Shown here one piece after another: positions 9,901 to 18,768 of a DNA stretch of 64,000 bases. The number at the start of each line of letters is the position of its first letter. The stretch's first letter is position 1. The stretch spans positions 62,001 through 126,000 of the forward strand of contig CANEZL010000005.1 in NCBI GenBank assembly GCA_947444195.1, written 5' to 3'. Under the pieces are notes generated by a model. It saw only the letters and a list, made by a program, of their open reading frames with translations. It did no database searches and had not been told where the DNA came from. Position numbers and translations under genes: made by a program. The stretch comes from Methylobacteriaceae bacterium. Its GTDB lineage: Bacteria; Pseudomonadota; Alphaproteobacteria; Rhizobiales; Beijerinckiaceae.

Positions 9901-10927
9901 GGGCCGCCTGACCGACCTCGACCGCTACATCAACGCCGCGCAGGGCGCCTCGAAGCGCGCGGCGGCCCTGACGCACCGCCTGCTCGCCTTCTCGCGCCGG
10001 CAGACGCTGGACCCCAAGCCGACTGACGTGAACGCCCTCATCCACGGCATGGAGGAGCTGGTCCGCCGGACCGTCGGGCCCGCCATCCACATCGAGGTGG
10101 TCGGGGCCGCGGGGCTGTGGCCGGCGCTGGTGGACCCGCCGCAGCTTGAGAACGCGCTGCTGAACCTCTGCATCAACGCCCGAGACGCCATGCCCGAGGG
10201 CGGCCGCATCACCATCGAGACGGCCAACAAGTGGCTGGACGAGCGCGCCGCCCGGGAGCGCGAGCTACCTCCGGGCCAGTACCTCAGCCTCTGCGTCACC
10301 GACACGGGCACCGGCATGACCCCGGACGTCATCGCCCGCGCCTTCGACCCGTTCTTCACGACGAAGCCCACGGGTCAGGGCACCGGGCTCGGCCTCTCCA
10401 TGATCTACGGCTTCGCGCGCCAATCGGGCGGGCAGGTGCGCATCTACTCGGAGGTCGGCGAAGGCACGACGATGTGCATCTACCTGCCGCGCCACTACGG
10501 CGACGCGGAGGGCGCCGAGGGCCTGCCGGACCTGGCCTCGGCCCCCCGCGCCGAGCAAGGCGAGACGGTGCTCATCGTCGACGACGAGCCGAGCATCCGC
10601 ATGCTGGTCACCGAGGTGCTGGAGGACCTGGGCTACACCGCCATCGAGGCGGCGGACGCGGTCGCCGGCCTCAAGGTGCTCCAATCGGACGTGCGCATCG
10701 ACCTCCTGGTGACCGACGTCGGCCTGCCCGGCGGCATGAACGGGCGCCAGATGGCGGATGCGGGCCGCGTGGGCCGCCCCGGCCTGAAGGTGCTGTTCAT
10801 CACCGGCTACGCCGAGAACGCCGCGGTGGGCAACGGGCACCTGGAGCCCGGCATGGCCGTCCTGACCAAGCCCTTCGTCATGGAGACCCTCGCCACCCGC
10901 ATCAAGGATCTCATCGCGGCGCCTTGA
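6947..10927 (+). CDS. Hybrid sensor histidine kinase with six PAS domains, a GAF domain and a receiver
   Basis: A very large predicted soluble kinase (1326 residues) with no obvious transmembrane segment. Approximate order: four PAS domains (residues 10-510), a GAF domain (515-680), two more PAS domains (690-945, joined by a short coiled coil), HisKA (about 946-1020) with the phosphoacceptor His963 in GGLAHDFNN, HATPase_c (1065-1185) with LCINARDAM, DTGTGM and GTGLGLSMIYGF, and a receiver (1205-1322) with acceptor Asp1257 in LVTDVGLPGG. The array of cytosolic sensors suggests integration of several internal signals, such as redox state or light; the ligands are not visible. The ATG at 6947 is preferred over 6926 because of the GGGGGGCGG stretch just upstream. 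No partner regulator is adjacent. Confidence 0.92.
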   Translation: MSEAGSVRPRVPALTPDEAGYRAIFESAVGFAVVTLDREGRVTAWNPGAERILGWSADEMVGRPAATFFTPEDRAADRLATEMRCAAETGRAADERWHLRKDGTRFRASGEMMPLRGPEGADLGFLKILRDRTEATASEGEMRRARDELQVVTDALPVLISFIDRDHVYRFVNRHYERWFGRPAGEILDRPVREVVGEEVYAARLPFMARALAGEDITFDAPMPYRGETRQSEIRYLPRRTADGTVDGIFVMVTDIAERQAAQADLQEAEDRLRLALEGAGTGIYDYDLVTGALTWDARTRALFGLSAEDPVSYDGAFLPGVHPEDRERADRAVQAAIGSPEGFDIEYRVVGRRDGVERVIGARGNTVFRDGRPVRFVGTVRDVTEARAAEVRARRLAALVEQSSDFIGVAGVDGRAEFLNEAGLRLVGLASLEEARRYDLVDFFEPADRSTVQDEALPAVRESGFWEGDLCFRNFATGAGVPVHYTVFPVRDGYGAVTGYGTVTRDLTDRRRQESFRDALIAFGDRLQACRDTAEMAAVGAEIMARTLGLDRAGYGTVDETLEHIEIERDWTAPGVASIAGRHRFDDYGEVRAGLAQGHEVVIRDVTADPRTAGDPGPLLAIGARALINVPVMEHGRVVALFFLHDRQPRDWRIDKLAFVRDVAERTRAAIERFRAEERRRESEEQFRAFAEAMPNHVWAADAAGALYWFNEQVYAYSGAPKGGLDGTAWAAIVHPDDVQAAGQAWASALATGSHYETEFRIRRADGAYRWFLVRAEPLRGPDGAAVRWIGTNTDIEERRRAAAQLEGLNQTLEQQVEERTRDRDRMWRLSTDVMLVARFDATIVAVNPAWTALFGWSEAELVGRSFMDLVHPDDAASTAAAAGDLSAGSVIPRFENRYRHKDGGYRWLSWTAVPDETFIHAVGRDVQAEREAAQALAKTEEALRQSQKMEAVGQLTGGLAHDFNNLLTGISGSLELLQTRMTQGRLTDLDRYINAAQGASKRAAALTHRLLAFSRRQTLDPKPTDVNALIHGMEELVRRTVGPAIHIEVVGAAGLWPALVDPPQLENALLNLCINARDAMPEGGRITIETANKWLDERAARERELPPGQYLSLCVTDTGTGMTPDVIARAFDPFFTTKPTGQGTGLGLSMIYGFARQSGGQVRIYSEVGEGTTMCIYLPRHYGDAEGAEGLPDLASAPRAEQGETVLIVDDEPSIRMLVTEVLEDLGYTAIEAADAVAGLKVLQSDVRIDLLVTDVGLPGGMNGRQMADAGRVGRPGLKVLFITGYAENAAVGNGHLEPGMAVLTKPFVMETLATRIKDLIAAP

Positions 10928-11144
10928 CGCCCGGCACCGCCCGCATGACGCAGCCCGTCATGCGCCGCGGCTTCCCCACCGGTAACCCTGACGGGCGGCG
11001 AGGCTGCCCTGCCCGACCGTTCCGCGCTATGCAGGCGGGAGCAGAGCGCGACCGAATCCGGCTCCGGCGGGCCGGTCGCGTTTCCCTCTCCATGCTTCCC
11101 GCGCAAGTCGAGGCGGCGTGGCGCCACGTATCGCCGACCCGTCG

Positions 11145-13649
11145 ATGACCGCTCTCCCCGCTCCCATGGCCGACGTCCTCGATCCGGCACGGCTCGCGGC
11201 CCTCGAAGGCTACGACATCCTCGACACGGCTCCGGAGAAGGGTTTCGACGACGTCGTCCTGCTCGCCCGCAACGTCTGCGAGACGCCCGTCGCCCTCGTC
11301 AGCCTCGTGGCCGCCGACCGGCAGTGGTTCAAGGCGCGGGCCGGGTTCCCGGAATGCGGGACCGACCTGAACGCGTCCGTCTGCGCCCACGTCCTCGCCG
11401 AGCCGGACCTGCTCGTCATCCCCGACCTCAGCCGGGACCCGCGCACCCGGTCCAATCCCCTCGTCTCCGGCGAGCCGCGCATCCGCTTCTATGCCGGCGC
11501 CCCGCTGCGCGCGCCGGACGGCAAGGCGCTCGGAAGCCTCTGCGTCATCGACCTCGCGCCGCGCGAGGGGCTGACCGCCGTCCAGGCCGAGTCCCTGCGC
11601 GCGTTGGCCGGGCAGGTCATGGCGCAGATGGAGTTGCGGCGCGCCTTGGCCGCCCAACGCCGCCTGCTCGACCAGCGCGAGGCGGTGATCCGCACGCAGG
11701 CGGCCCTGTCGGCGGCCGGCGGCGACCTGGCGCCGATGCTCGACGCCCTGGTGACGGGAGCGATGGACGCCATGCCCCATGCGGAGGGCGCCGTCATCGA
11801 GACGCGCGAGGGCGAGGAGCTCGTCTACCGCGCCACCAAGGGCGTGCTCTCCCCGCACGCCGGCCTGCGGGTGCCGTTGCGCGGCAGCCTCGCCGGGGCC
11901 TGCCTGCTCTCCGGCGAGCCGCTCCTGGTGCCCGACGTGCTCGTTGACCCGCGGGTCAAGCGCGACCTCGTCGCCGCCTTGGGCCTCCGCTCCTGCATCC
12001 TGGCGCCGGTGCGGCGCGGCCGGGAGGCCGTCGGCGTGCTCAAGCTGCAGTCGGGCCGGCCGGGGGCCTTCGGCCCGACGGACCTGAAGCTCGCGCAGGT
12101 CCTCGCCGGAGCCGCGTCGGCGGGCCTCACGGAGGTCGCCGAGGCCGAGGCCAAGCGCGAGGTCGAGAGCCGGCTCCGGCGCGCGCAGGAGGCGGGCGGC
12201 GTCGGCGTCTTCGCGGTCGGGCGCGACGGCGTCCTGCACGCCACGCCCGAGTTCTGCCGGCTCTACGGCCTGCCGCCGCGCGACAGCTACCCGTCCACCG
12301 AGTTTGAGCGGTTGGTCGTCCCCGAGGACGCCCACCTCGTCTCGACGGCGGCCTCGCGGCTGAACGGGCAGGCTCCTCGCGACGTGGAGTACCGCATCCG
12401 CCGGCCCGACACCGGCGAGGTCCGCTGGATCGCCCGCAAGGGCGAGCTCGAACGCGACGCGGCGGGAAGGCCGGTGCGCTTCGTCGGCGTGGCGCGCGAC
12501 GTCACCGAGCAGCGCGCCGCGCGGGAGGCGCTCGCGGAGAGCGAACGGTACAAGACCGTGCTGCTGGAGCTCGGCGACCGGCTGCGCGACCTCGCCGAGG
12601 TGCCCGAGATGACGCGGGCGGCGGCGGAGGCCGCCGGCAGGGCCTTGGGCGCCAGCCGTGCCGGGTTCGGCCGGCTCGACGCGACCGGCGAGCACCTGAG
12701 CGTCGAGCCGGACTGGACGGCGCAGGGTCAGGCGAGCGTCGCCGGCCGCCATCGCCTGGCCGATCACGGCGACCTCCACCACGGGCTCATGCGCGGGGAG
12801 CCGCTCGTGGTCCGCGACGCCGGCGCCGACCCGCGCACGGCGGCGTCCGTCCCGGCGCTGCGGGCCATCGACGTCGCGGCCTTCGTCGACATGCCGCTGC
12901 GCGAGCGCGGGCGCACCGTGGCGCTGTTCTTCGTGCACGACCGCGTTCCCCGCGCCTGGACTTCCGAGGAGATGGCGTTCCTGCGCGCCGTGGCCGACCG
13001 GGTCGAGGTCGGCGTCGCACGGCTGCGCGCCGAGGAGCGGCAGCGGCTGCTCAACCACGAGCTCTCGCACCGCATGAAGAACCTGTTCTCGATGGTGCAG
13101 GCGGTCGTGGCGCAGACCCTGCGTGGCGACACCGACGTCGGGACGGCGCGCGAGGTGCTCTCACGGCGCCTCGTCGCGCTCGGCAAGGCGCACGACATCC
13201 TGCTCGGGGGAACGGCCGAGCGGGCACCGCTGGCGGCGGTCGTCCGGCAGGGCATCGGCGTCCTGGAGGGGGTGACGGAGCGCGTGCGGGTCTCCGGGCC
13301 CGGGATCGAGGTCGGCGCCAAGTCTGCACTCTCCCTCGCGCTGATGCTGCACGAGATGACCACGAACGCCGTCAAATACGGCGCGCTCTCGGTTCCCGAG
13401 GGGCGGGTCGAGCTGTCCTGGTCCGTCTCCGAGGGCGGCGACGGACCCACGCTGACGCTGTCCTGGCGCGAGCGCGGCGGTCCCCCTGTCACGCCTCCGG
13501 CTCGCCAGGGGTTCGGGACGCGCCTGATCGAGCGCGGGCTGACCGGCCAGGTCGGCGGCACACTCGCGCTGGACTACGCGCCCGAGGGCGTGACCTGCGT
13601 CGTTGAGGCGCCCCTTCGCAACTTCCAGGACGAGGGCGGAGGCGGTTAG
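11145..13649 (+). CDS. HWE-family sensor histidine kinase (GAF-GAF-PAS-GAF)
   Basis: A soluble kinase of 834 residues. The N-terminal GAF domain (residues about 20-165, including LGSLCVIDLAPR) resembles those of light- or redox-type sensors. A second GAF (about 190-340), a PAS domain (about 350-460) and a third GAF (470-620) follow. The catalytic region is of the HWE type: phosphoacceptor His642 in HELSHRMKN, the conserved N-box His in LHEMTTNAVKYGALS, and the W-x-E motif in LSWRERGGPPV. HWE kinases often feed single-domain receivers or the general stress response. The single-domain receiver gene 52 bases downstream is the obvious candidate partner. The start MTALPAP was chosen because the upstream nine codons lack family character. 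Confidence 0.9.
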   Translation: MTALPAPMADVLDPARLAALEGYDILDTAPEKGFDDVVLLARNVCETPVALVSLVAADRQWFKARAGFPECGTDLNASVCAHVLAEPDLLVIPDLSRDPRTRSNPLVSGEPRIRFYAGAPLRAPDGKALGSLCVIDLAPREGLTAVQAESLRALAGQVMAQMELRRALAAQRRLLDQREAVIRTQAALSAAGGDLAPMLDALVTGAMDAMPHAEGAVIETREGEELVYRATKGVLSPHAGLRVPLRGSLAGACLLSGEPLLVPDVLVDPRVKRDLVAALGLRSCILAPVRRGREAVGVLKLQSGRPGAFGPTDLKLAQVLAGAASAGLTEVAEAEAKREVESRLRRAQEAGGVGVFAVGRDGVLHATPEFCRLYGLPPRDSYPSTEFERLVVPEDAHLVSTAASRLNGQAPRDVEYRIRRPDTGEVRWIARKGELERDAAGRPVRFVGVARDVTEQRAAREALAESERYKTVLLELGDRLRDLAEVPEMTRAAAEAAGRALGASRAGFGRLDATGEHLSVEPDWTAQGQASVAGRHRLADHGDLHHGLMRGEPLVVRDAGADPRTAASVPALRAIDVAAFVDMPLRERGRTVALFFVHDRVPRAWTSEEMAFLRAVADRVEVGVARLRAEERQRLLNHELSHRMKNLFSMVQAVVAQTLRGDTDVGTAREVLSRRLVALGKAHDILLGGTAERAPLAAVVRQGIGVLEGVTERVRVSGPGIEVGAKSALSLALMLHEMTTNAVKYGALSVPEGRVELSWSVSEGGDGPTLTLSWRERGGPPVTPPARQGFGTRLIERGLTGQVGGTLALDYAPEGVTCVVEAPLRNFQDEGGGG

Positions 13650-13701
13650 AAGCCCACCCGCGGCGAGCCCCGCCGCCGAGCCGAGACCCTGCCGCTTCCG
13701 G

Positions 13702-14073
13702 ATGCAACCGCCGCCAGCCTCCCGCCCCTCGGTCCTCGTCGTGGAGGACGAGCCGATGGTCCGCATGGTGGCCGTGGACATGCTTGAGGATGCCGGCTTC
13801 GCCGTCCTGGAGGCGCCCACCGCCGACGCGGCCTGGGCGCTCCTGGAGCGGGCGCCGCGGGTCGACCTCCTGTTCACCGACATCGACATGCCGGGCTCCA
13901 TGGACGGCCTCGCCCTCGCCGGCCGGGTCGCCGAGCGTTGGCCGCACATCGGTCTCGTCGTCACCTCGGGCCGGTTCGGGCTCCGCGACGACGACCTGCC
14001 CGACGACGGACGGTTCCTGCCGAAGCCCTACTGGCAGACGCAACTCCTCGAAACCATCCGGGCGGTTTCCTAG
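13702..14073 (+). CDS. Single-domain response regulator (receiver only)
   Basis: A 123-residue CheY-like receiver: acidic pair in VLVVEDEPMVR, phosphoacceptor Asp in LLFTDIDMPGSMDG, switch Thr/Ser in VVTSGRFG, and the conserved KP in FLPKPYWQTQLL. There is no output domain, so it probably acts through protein contacts or phosphate transfer. It lies 52 bases after the HWE kinase gene on the same strand and is very likely its cognate partner, as such receivers often follow HWE kinases in this group. The start MQPPPASRPS gives a typical receiver length; the longer open frame upstream would overlap the kinase gene. Confidence 0.85.
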   Translation: MQPPPASRPSVLVVEDEPMVRMVAVDMLEDAGFAVLEAPTADAAWALLERAPRVDLLFTDIDMPGSMDGLALAGRVAERWPHIGLVVTSGRFGLRDDDLPDDGRFLPKPYWQTQLLETIRAVS

Positions 14074-14366
14074 TCCGAGGCCGGCCGCATACGCCCGCCG
14101 TTGGGCGCAGGAACGAAGCCGGGGCGAAACGCGCGGGCGGAACGGGCGGTCGTCCCGGACGGCTTCGAGGCACGCGCCTCCGCATCGGCCTGCGCCACGT
14201 GGGCCGCGTGGCGGCGCTTCAGCTCCTCGAAGGCCGCGAGGAGGTCGTCGGCTTGGTCGGTGGGCAGATCTTGGGCCCGCAGGCGGTCGACGGGCGCCCG
14301 TTGCCTGGCGACGTGCCCCTTCTCCCCCGCACGTGCCGCCAGAGATTGGCGGTCCCGGTATCGCAA
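14070..14366 (-). CDS. Small helical protein of unknown function
   Basis: A 98-residue product with a helix-forming first half: VARQRAPVDRLRAQ, then QADDLLAAFEELKRRHAAHVAQ. The pattern HVARQR-x(3)-RLRAQ-x(4)-A-LLA-FEE recalls small hypothetical proteins common in Methylobacterium that sit near signalling genes. Here the N-terminal helix looks shortened. The tail is Pro/Arg-rich. It runs convergent to the receiver gene, sharing only its stop region. Function unknown. Confidence 0.5.
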   Translation of the reverse strand: MRYRDRQSLAARAGEKGHVARQRAPVDRLRAQDLPTDQADDLLAAFEELKRRHAAHVAQADAEARASKPSGTTARSARAFRPGFVPAPNGGRMRPASD

Positions 14367-14470
14367 TCGCGCAACGTGCCGGCATCGAGGGCCGTGAACG
14401 TCGCGTCCTGGGACTTCAGACCAAGCCGGTGCGGGGCGCTCCGTCTGCGGGCGCGAAGGATGCCCCGGCT

Positions 14471-16696
14471 TCAGGGTGCCGGCTTGGGCCGGAGCTCCAC
14501 GACGTTGCCGCCTTCCGGCGTTCCCGCGGCAGCATCCCCCAGCGCCTCGGCGACCTTGCGGGCGAGCTGCTCACGCTTGAACGGCTTGCCGATGAGCTGC
14601 ACCCCGTCGTCGAGCCGGCCGTGGTGCACGATGGAGTTTTCCGTATAGCCGGACATGAAGAGCACCTTGACCCCCGGCCGCACCATGCGGACGCGCTCCG
14701 AGAGCTCGCGGCCCCGCACGCGACCCGGCAGGACCACGTCGGTGAGCAACAGGTCGACGGAAGCGGCGTTGGCGCCGAACACCCGCAGCGCCTCCTCGCC
14801 ATCGCCCGCTTCCAGGACGCGGTAGCCGAGGTCGCCCAGGATCGCGCAGGCGATCTCGCGCACCGCCGCCTCGTCCTCCACCACCAGAACCGTGCCGGTG
14901 CCGCGCGGCAGGTCGATGGGTGCGCCCGCGCGGTGGGCGGCGACTGCGGCTCCCAGAGCGCGAGGCAGGTAGAGCTTCACCGTCGTGCCCTCGCCGGGCT
15001 CCGAGTAGACCTTCACGTGGCCGCCCGACTGCTTGACGAAGCCGAACACCATCGCGAGCCCGAGGCCGGTGCCCTTGCCGTCGGGCTTGGTCGTGAAGAA
15101 CGGCTCGAACACCCGCGTCAGCACCTCGGGCGTCATGCCGTGGCCGGTGTCGGAGACCGCCACCATCGCGTAGTCGCCAGGCGTGACCTCGGCGTGGTGG
15201 CGCGCGTATTCGTGGTCCAGCACCTTGTTACCGAGCTCGATGGTCAGCCGCCCCCCGCTCGGCATCGCATCCCGGGCGTTGAGGGCGAGGTTCAGGACCG
15301 CGCTCTCCAGTTGCGCCGGATCGGCCATCGCCGGCCATAGTCCGGCGGTCTCGATGTATCGCACTTCGATGTGCTCGCCGAGGGTGCGGCGGAGGAGCGG
15401 GATCAGGTCTGGCATGGTCGCGGCGAGGTCGATGGCGGCCGGCGCCAGGGGCTGCTTGCGGGCGAATGCGAGGAGCTGGCCGGTCAGCGTGGCTCCGCGC
15501 TGGGCCGCCCAGGACGCCCGCTCGATGCGTGTCTGCAGCTTGGCGTCGCCGTCGAGCTTGGCTCGGACGAACTCCAGGTTCCCGAGGATGACCTGCAGCA
15601 GGTTGTTGAAGTCGTGCGCGATGCCTCCGGTCAACTGCCCGATGGCCTGCATCTTCTGGGCCTCGCGCAATACCCCCTCGGCCTGGGCGCGCTTGGTCAT
15701 GTCCGAGATGGTCAGGACGAAGCCGCCGTCCGGCATCGGGGTGCGGCGGATCTCTAGGTGGTGCCCGTTCGCGGCCTCCCGCTCGTAGGTGATGGCCTCG
15801 CGCGGGTTCCGGCTGCCGTGACGGACCTGGTCCTCGGTCTCCAGCGCGGGGCGACCGGGCTCCGCCGTGTGCTCGACGAAGGTGGCGTAGGGGGCGCCCG
15901 GCCGCAGCATGGCCTTGGGCAGGTCGAGCAGCACCTGGAAGCACTCGTTCCAGTTCTTGAGCTTGCGGTCGGGCCCGAAGACTGCGACGCCCTGGCTGAG
16001 ACTGTCGAGGGTGGTGCGCAGCCGCAGCGCCAGCGCCCGCTGCTCGGCCTCGGTCCTGTAGGAGCGGGACCATGCCTGGTTCAGCAGGCGCGCCGCCGAG
16101 AGCAGCGTCAGGACCGCGAGCGCCGAGCCGGCGATGACGAGCCAGCGCACCCAGGCCGCGCGGGCGTCGTTCTGGGCCAGGCGCTCATCGAGGAGCCGCT
16201 GCTCGTCGGCCAGCATGGCGGCGAGCACGCCTTCCGCCTCCCGCATGCGGTTGCGGCCCTCGTCGGTCTCGACGATGCGCAGCGCCGTCTCCAGGCCGCC
16301 GTCCCGGCGCGCCTGCACGGTCTGGGCGAGTTCCTCCAGCTTCTGCTGGACGACCGGGGCCAGCGCTCGCAGGCGCTCCTGTTGCCTCGGGTTGTCGGCG
16401 GTCAGCTTCTGCAACTCGCCCTGCAGGACCCCGATGCGGTCGCGGCCCTCCCGGTAGGGCGAGAGGTACTCGTCCTTGCCGGTGAGGAGGTATCCCCGCT
16501 GGCCGCGCTCGGCGTCGCGCACGGCGACGGCGAGGTCCTTCATCGTGGCGAGGACGGAGTAGCTGTGCCGCGACCACTCCCGGGCCTCGCGGGAGGCGTT
16601 GAGCCCCTCCCAGCTGAGGGCCCCGATCAGCCCCAGGAAGATCAGCGGGACGACGAGGAAGAGGACGTTGGCGCGCCTGACGAGATACTGGCTCAT
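14471..16696 (-). CDS. CHASE3 hybrid sensor histidine kinase with C-terminal receiver
   Basis: A membrane-bound hybrid kinase of 741 residues. TM1 (about residues 10-30, [17 protein letters not shown]) and TM2 (about 185-205) bracket a helical periplasmic CHASE3 domain containing the signature [23 protein letters not shown] domain follows (about 235-340), then HisKA with phosphoacceptor His361 in GGIAHDFNN, HATPase_c with [15 protein letters not shown] and [14 protein letters not shown], and a receiver with Asp in [11 protein letters not shown]. The open frame extends far upstream, but [11 protein letters not shown] at 16696 is the only start that places TM1 at the N-terminus. It is transcribed away from the ZntB/CorA gene. 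The ligand is unknown. Confidence 0.9.
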   Translation of the reverse strand: MSQYLVRRANVLFLVVPLIFLGLIGALSWEGLNASREAREWSRHSYSVLATMKDLAVAVRDAERGQRGYLLTGKDEYLSPYREGRDRIGVLQGELQKLTADNPRQQERLRALAPVVQQKLEELAQTVQARRDGGLETALRIVETDEGRNRMREAEGVLAAMLADEQRLLDERLAQNDARAAWVRWLVIAGSALAVLTLLSAARLLNQAWSRSYRTEAEQRALALRLRTTLDSLSQGVAVFGPDRKLKNWNECFQVLLDLPKAMLRPGAPYATFVEHTAEPGRPALETEDQVRHGSRNPREAITYEREAANGHHLEIRRTPMPDGGFVLTISDMTKRAQAEGVLREAQKMQAIGQLTGGIAHDFNNLLQVILGNLEFVRAKLDGDAKLQTRIERASWAAQRGATLTGQLLAFARKQPLAPAAIDLAATMPDLIPLLRRTLGEHIEVRYIETAGLWPAMADPAQLESAVLNLALNARDAMPSGGRLTIELGNKVLDHEYARHHAEVTPGDYAMVAVSDTGHGMTPEVLTRVFEPFFTTKPDGKGTGLGLAMVFGFVKQSGGHVKVYSEPGEGTTVKLYLPRALGAAVAAHRAGAPIDLPRGTGTVLVVEDEAAVREIACAILGDLGYRVLEAGDGEEALRVFGANAASVDLLLTDVVLPGRVRGRELSERVRMVRPGVKVLFMSGYTENSIVHHGRLDDGVQLIGKPFKREQLARKVAEALGDAAAGTPEGGNVVELRPKPAP

Positions 16697-17039
16697 GCTG
16701 ACCGTGTCCGTGCCGTCCCCGTCGGGCGCCATCCCGGCGCAGGCGCCCGAGGGATTCGACCCGGAAGGCCAAGTCAATATGCGAGGTCTGCGGCAGGGTC
16801 GCGGCGGATACGCGCCGACCTGCCGAGGCGCGGGCCTCGCCGCCCACCCCGCGTCCACTGTCGAATCCGCCGTCCGCGCAACGAACCGTGGCCGTTCGCC
16901 GTTGTCCGAAGCCCAGGAACGGACCCCATCCATGATCGTCCTTGCCCTTCTCCTAGCCGGCAACCTCGCCGTCGCCGGCGCCTTGTCCCTCGTGACGGTC
17001 GTCGCCGACTGAGGCGCCTCGCGCCGCGGCGAGGCCAGC
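16697..17039. other. Divergent promoter region between kinase and ZntB/CorA-type gene
   Basis: About 340 bases that must hold the promoters of the CHASE3 kinase (minus) and possibly of the channel gene (plus). A short plus-strand frame at 16932-17012 encodes a 26-residue, almost wholly hydrophobic peptide (MIVLALLLAGNLAVAGALS...). It could be a single-span membrane peptide, but it has no clear ribosome binding site. Confidence 0.35.
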
Positions 17040-18041
17040 ATGGCGAACGGCGCCCGCATGCCCGGCCTGCTCTGGGCCATGAGCTTCGACGAGCGCGGAT
17101 GCGGCCGCCTGCTTGAGGCCGGGGCGGCGCTCCCGGACCCTGACGCCTTCGGCGCCGGCTTCCTCTGGCTGCACATCGACCTCAAGGCGGCGGACCTCGC
17201 GTCCCTGGTGGATGAGGGACGCCTCGGTCCCCGGCCACTCGCCGAGGCTGTCTTCCGGCCCGACGAGCACCAGCGCGTCACCGTCGCCGACGGGTATGTG
17301 GGCGGTGTCGTCGCGGACCTGTCTCGGCCCGGCGCCAAACCGGATGCCGCGGGCCGGCTGCATTTCGTGATGGGCCCGCGCTCGCTGGTCAGCGGCAGGC
17401 GGGGGCCGGCCGAGAGCCCGGACGCCACCCGCGCGAGCGCCGAGACGGGCCGGCCGATGCCCTCGTCGGTGCTGCTGCTGGAGACGATGGTCGACTACGT
17501 GGTCGCGGCGATGGCGGCGTCGGGCCTGCGGTTGTCCGAGGAGGTGGACGGCATCGAGGACCGCGTGCTCGACGGGCGCGTGCGCGACGATAGGAGGCGC
17601 CTGGGCCCGATCCGTCGCAGCGCCGTGCGCCTGCACCGGCAGGTGCTCGGGCTCGCCGGGGTGTTCCACCGGTTGGAAGAGGACGACGCCGCGCGGGACC
17701 TCCACGGCCCGGCGGTCGCCGTGGCGGCCCGGCTCGCCCAACGGCTGGATGCCCTCGACCGGGACGTGACGGCCCTTGCCGAGCGTGCCCGGCTCCTGCA
17801 GGAGGAGGTCGCCGCCCGGCTCGCGGAGGAAAGCAACCGCCAGCTCTACGTGCTCTCGGTCCTCTCGGCGCTGTTCCTGCCGCCGACCTTCATCACCGGG
17901 TTGTTCGGCATGAACGTGAAGGGCCTGCCCTTCGCCGACGACCCGCGCGGGTTCACGGTCGTCCTCGCCCTGTCCCTGCTGTCGGCGGCGGCGACCTTCG
18001 GCATCATCCGGGCGCTCGGCATCCGGCCGCCTCGCGGCTGA
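17040..18041 (+). CDS. ZntB/CorA-type divalent metal transport protein
   Basis: A 333-residue CorA-superfamily protein. The N-terminal two thirds is cytoplasmic and ends in the long stalk helix (LDRDVTALAERARLLQEEVAARL). Two transmembrane helices close the protein. The pore signature G-M-N lies at the end of TM1 in TGLFGMNVKGLPF, followed by a short loop and TM2 (VVLALSLLSAAATFGII). Members move Mg, Co, Ni or Zn ions as homopentamers. The loop after GMN (VKGLPF) resembles ZntB-type zinc transporters more than Mg-type CorA (usually YGMNF-x-MPE), so zinc is the more likely ion; this is inference. The gene stands alone between the kinase and the permease-family protein. Confidence 0.85.
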   Translation: MANGARMPGLLWAMSFDERGCGRLLEAGAALPDPDAFGAGFLWLHIDLKAADLASLVDEGRLGPRPLAEAVFRPDEHQRVTVADGYVGGVVADLSRPGAKPDAAGRLHFVMGPRSLVSGRRGPAESPDATRASAETGRPMPSSVLLLETMVDYVVAAMAASGLRLSEEVDGIEDRVLDGRVRDDRRRLGPIRRSAVRLHRQVLGLAGVFHRLEEDDAARDLHGPAVAVAARLAQRLDALDRDVTALAERARLLQEEVAARLAEESNRQLYVLSVLSALFLPPTFITGLFGMNVKGLPFADDPRGFTVVLALSLLSAAATFGIIRALGIRPPRG

Positions 18042-18071
18042 AGGCCGGCGCCATCCGAGCGGAGTTCCGTC

Positions 18072-18521
18072 ATGTCCTTCTCCCGCGTCTTCAGCGCCTT
18101 CGCGGGCAAGGTGTCCAGGTGGGCCGGCCATCCGGTCGCCTTCGCGCTCGGGGCCGCCACCGTCCTGGCCTGGGCCGTCAGCGGGCCGTTCTTCGGCTAC
18201 TCCGAGACCTGGCAGCTCGTCATCAACACCGGCACGACCATCGTGACCTTCCTGATGGTGTTCCTGATCCAGAACTCACAGAACCGCGACGGGGCTGCCA
18301 TTCAGGCCAAGCTCGACGAGCTGATCCGCGTGAGCGCCGCCCAGAACCGCTACATCGGCATCGAGAACCTCACCGAGGAGGAGCTCGACGACCTGCGCAG
18401 GCGCTGCGAGACAAGGGCCAAGGCCGAGCGCCTCGACGACGCGATGGACGCCGCCGACGCCGCCGAGGACCGGGCGCGGGAGAAGGCGGCCAGGGCGGCC
18501 GAGCGCGTCGGCGGGGCCTGA
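18072..18521 (+). CDS. Low-affinity iron permease family membrane protein
   Basis: A 149-residue protein with two transmembrane segments (AFALGAATVLAWAVSGPFFG and IVTFLMVFLIQ). The characteristic family motif NTGTTIVTFLMVFLIQNSQN is followed by RDGAAIQAKLDELI. A charged helical tail (EEELDDLRRRCETRAKAE, then Ala/Glu-rich) completes it. The family is named after a yeast low-affinity iron permease, but no transport function has been shown for the short bacterial members. It starts 30 bases after the ZntB/CorA gene on the same strand, so the two could be co-transcribed and concern metal homeostasis, which is inference. Confidence 0.8.
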   Translation: MSFSRVFSAFAGKVSRWAGHPVAFALGAATVLAWAVSGPFFGYSETWQLVINTGTTIVTFLMVFLIQNSQNRDGAAIQAKLDELIRVSAAQNRYIGIENLTEEELDDLRRRCETRAKAERLDDAMDAADAAEDRAREKAARAAERVGGA

Positions 18522-18768
18522 CCGGCGGCGAGCGCGCCGGGGGACCCGTCGTCGCGCATCGGTCCCGTCGTATCGGGCACGGGTTGTTCGGCCGGGGCGT
18601 GCCTGAGGTGGCTTTCGAACACGTGCGACGACTTCGGGCGGCGGAAGCCCAGACATTCGCACGGCCTCTGCTACGGACGGAACGATGTCTTTGCTTCAGG
18701 TGTGGCGACGCCGCCGCATCCGGACCGGCGCCGTCCGGATACGATGCGCGCCTCTTCCGGGACACGGT

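Noticed and set aside
6581..10090. A 1169-codon open frame on the minus strand opposite the six-PAS kinase
   Set aside because: It lacks any recognisable domain and mirrors the kinase gene's codon bias; the plus-strand protein is certain.
18675..18698. GGAAC at about 18675 upstream of the beta-barrel gene as an EcfG promoter
   Set aside because: At spacers of 16-17 the following bases are GTGT or TGTG, not CGTT.
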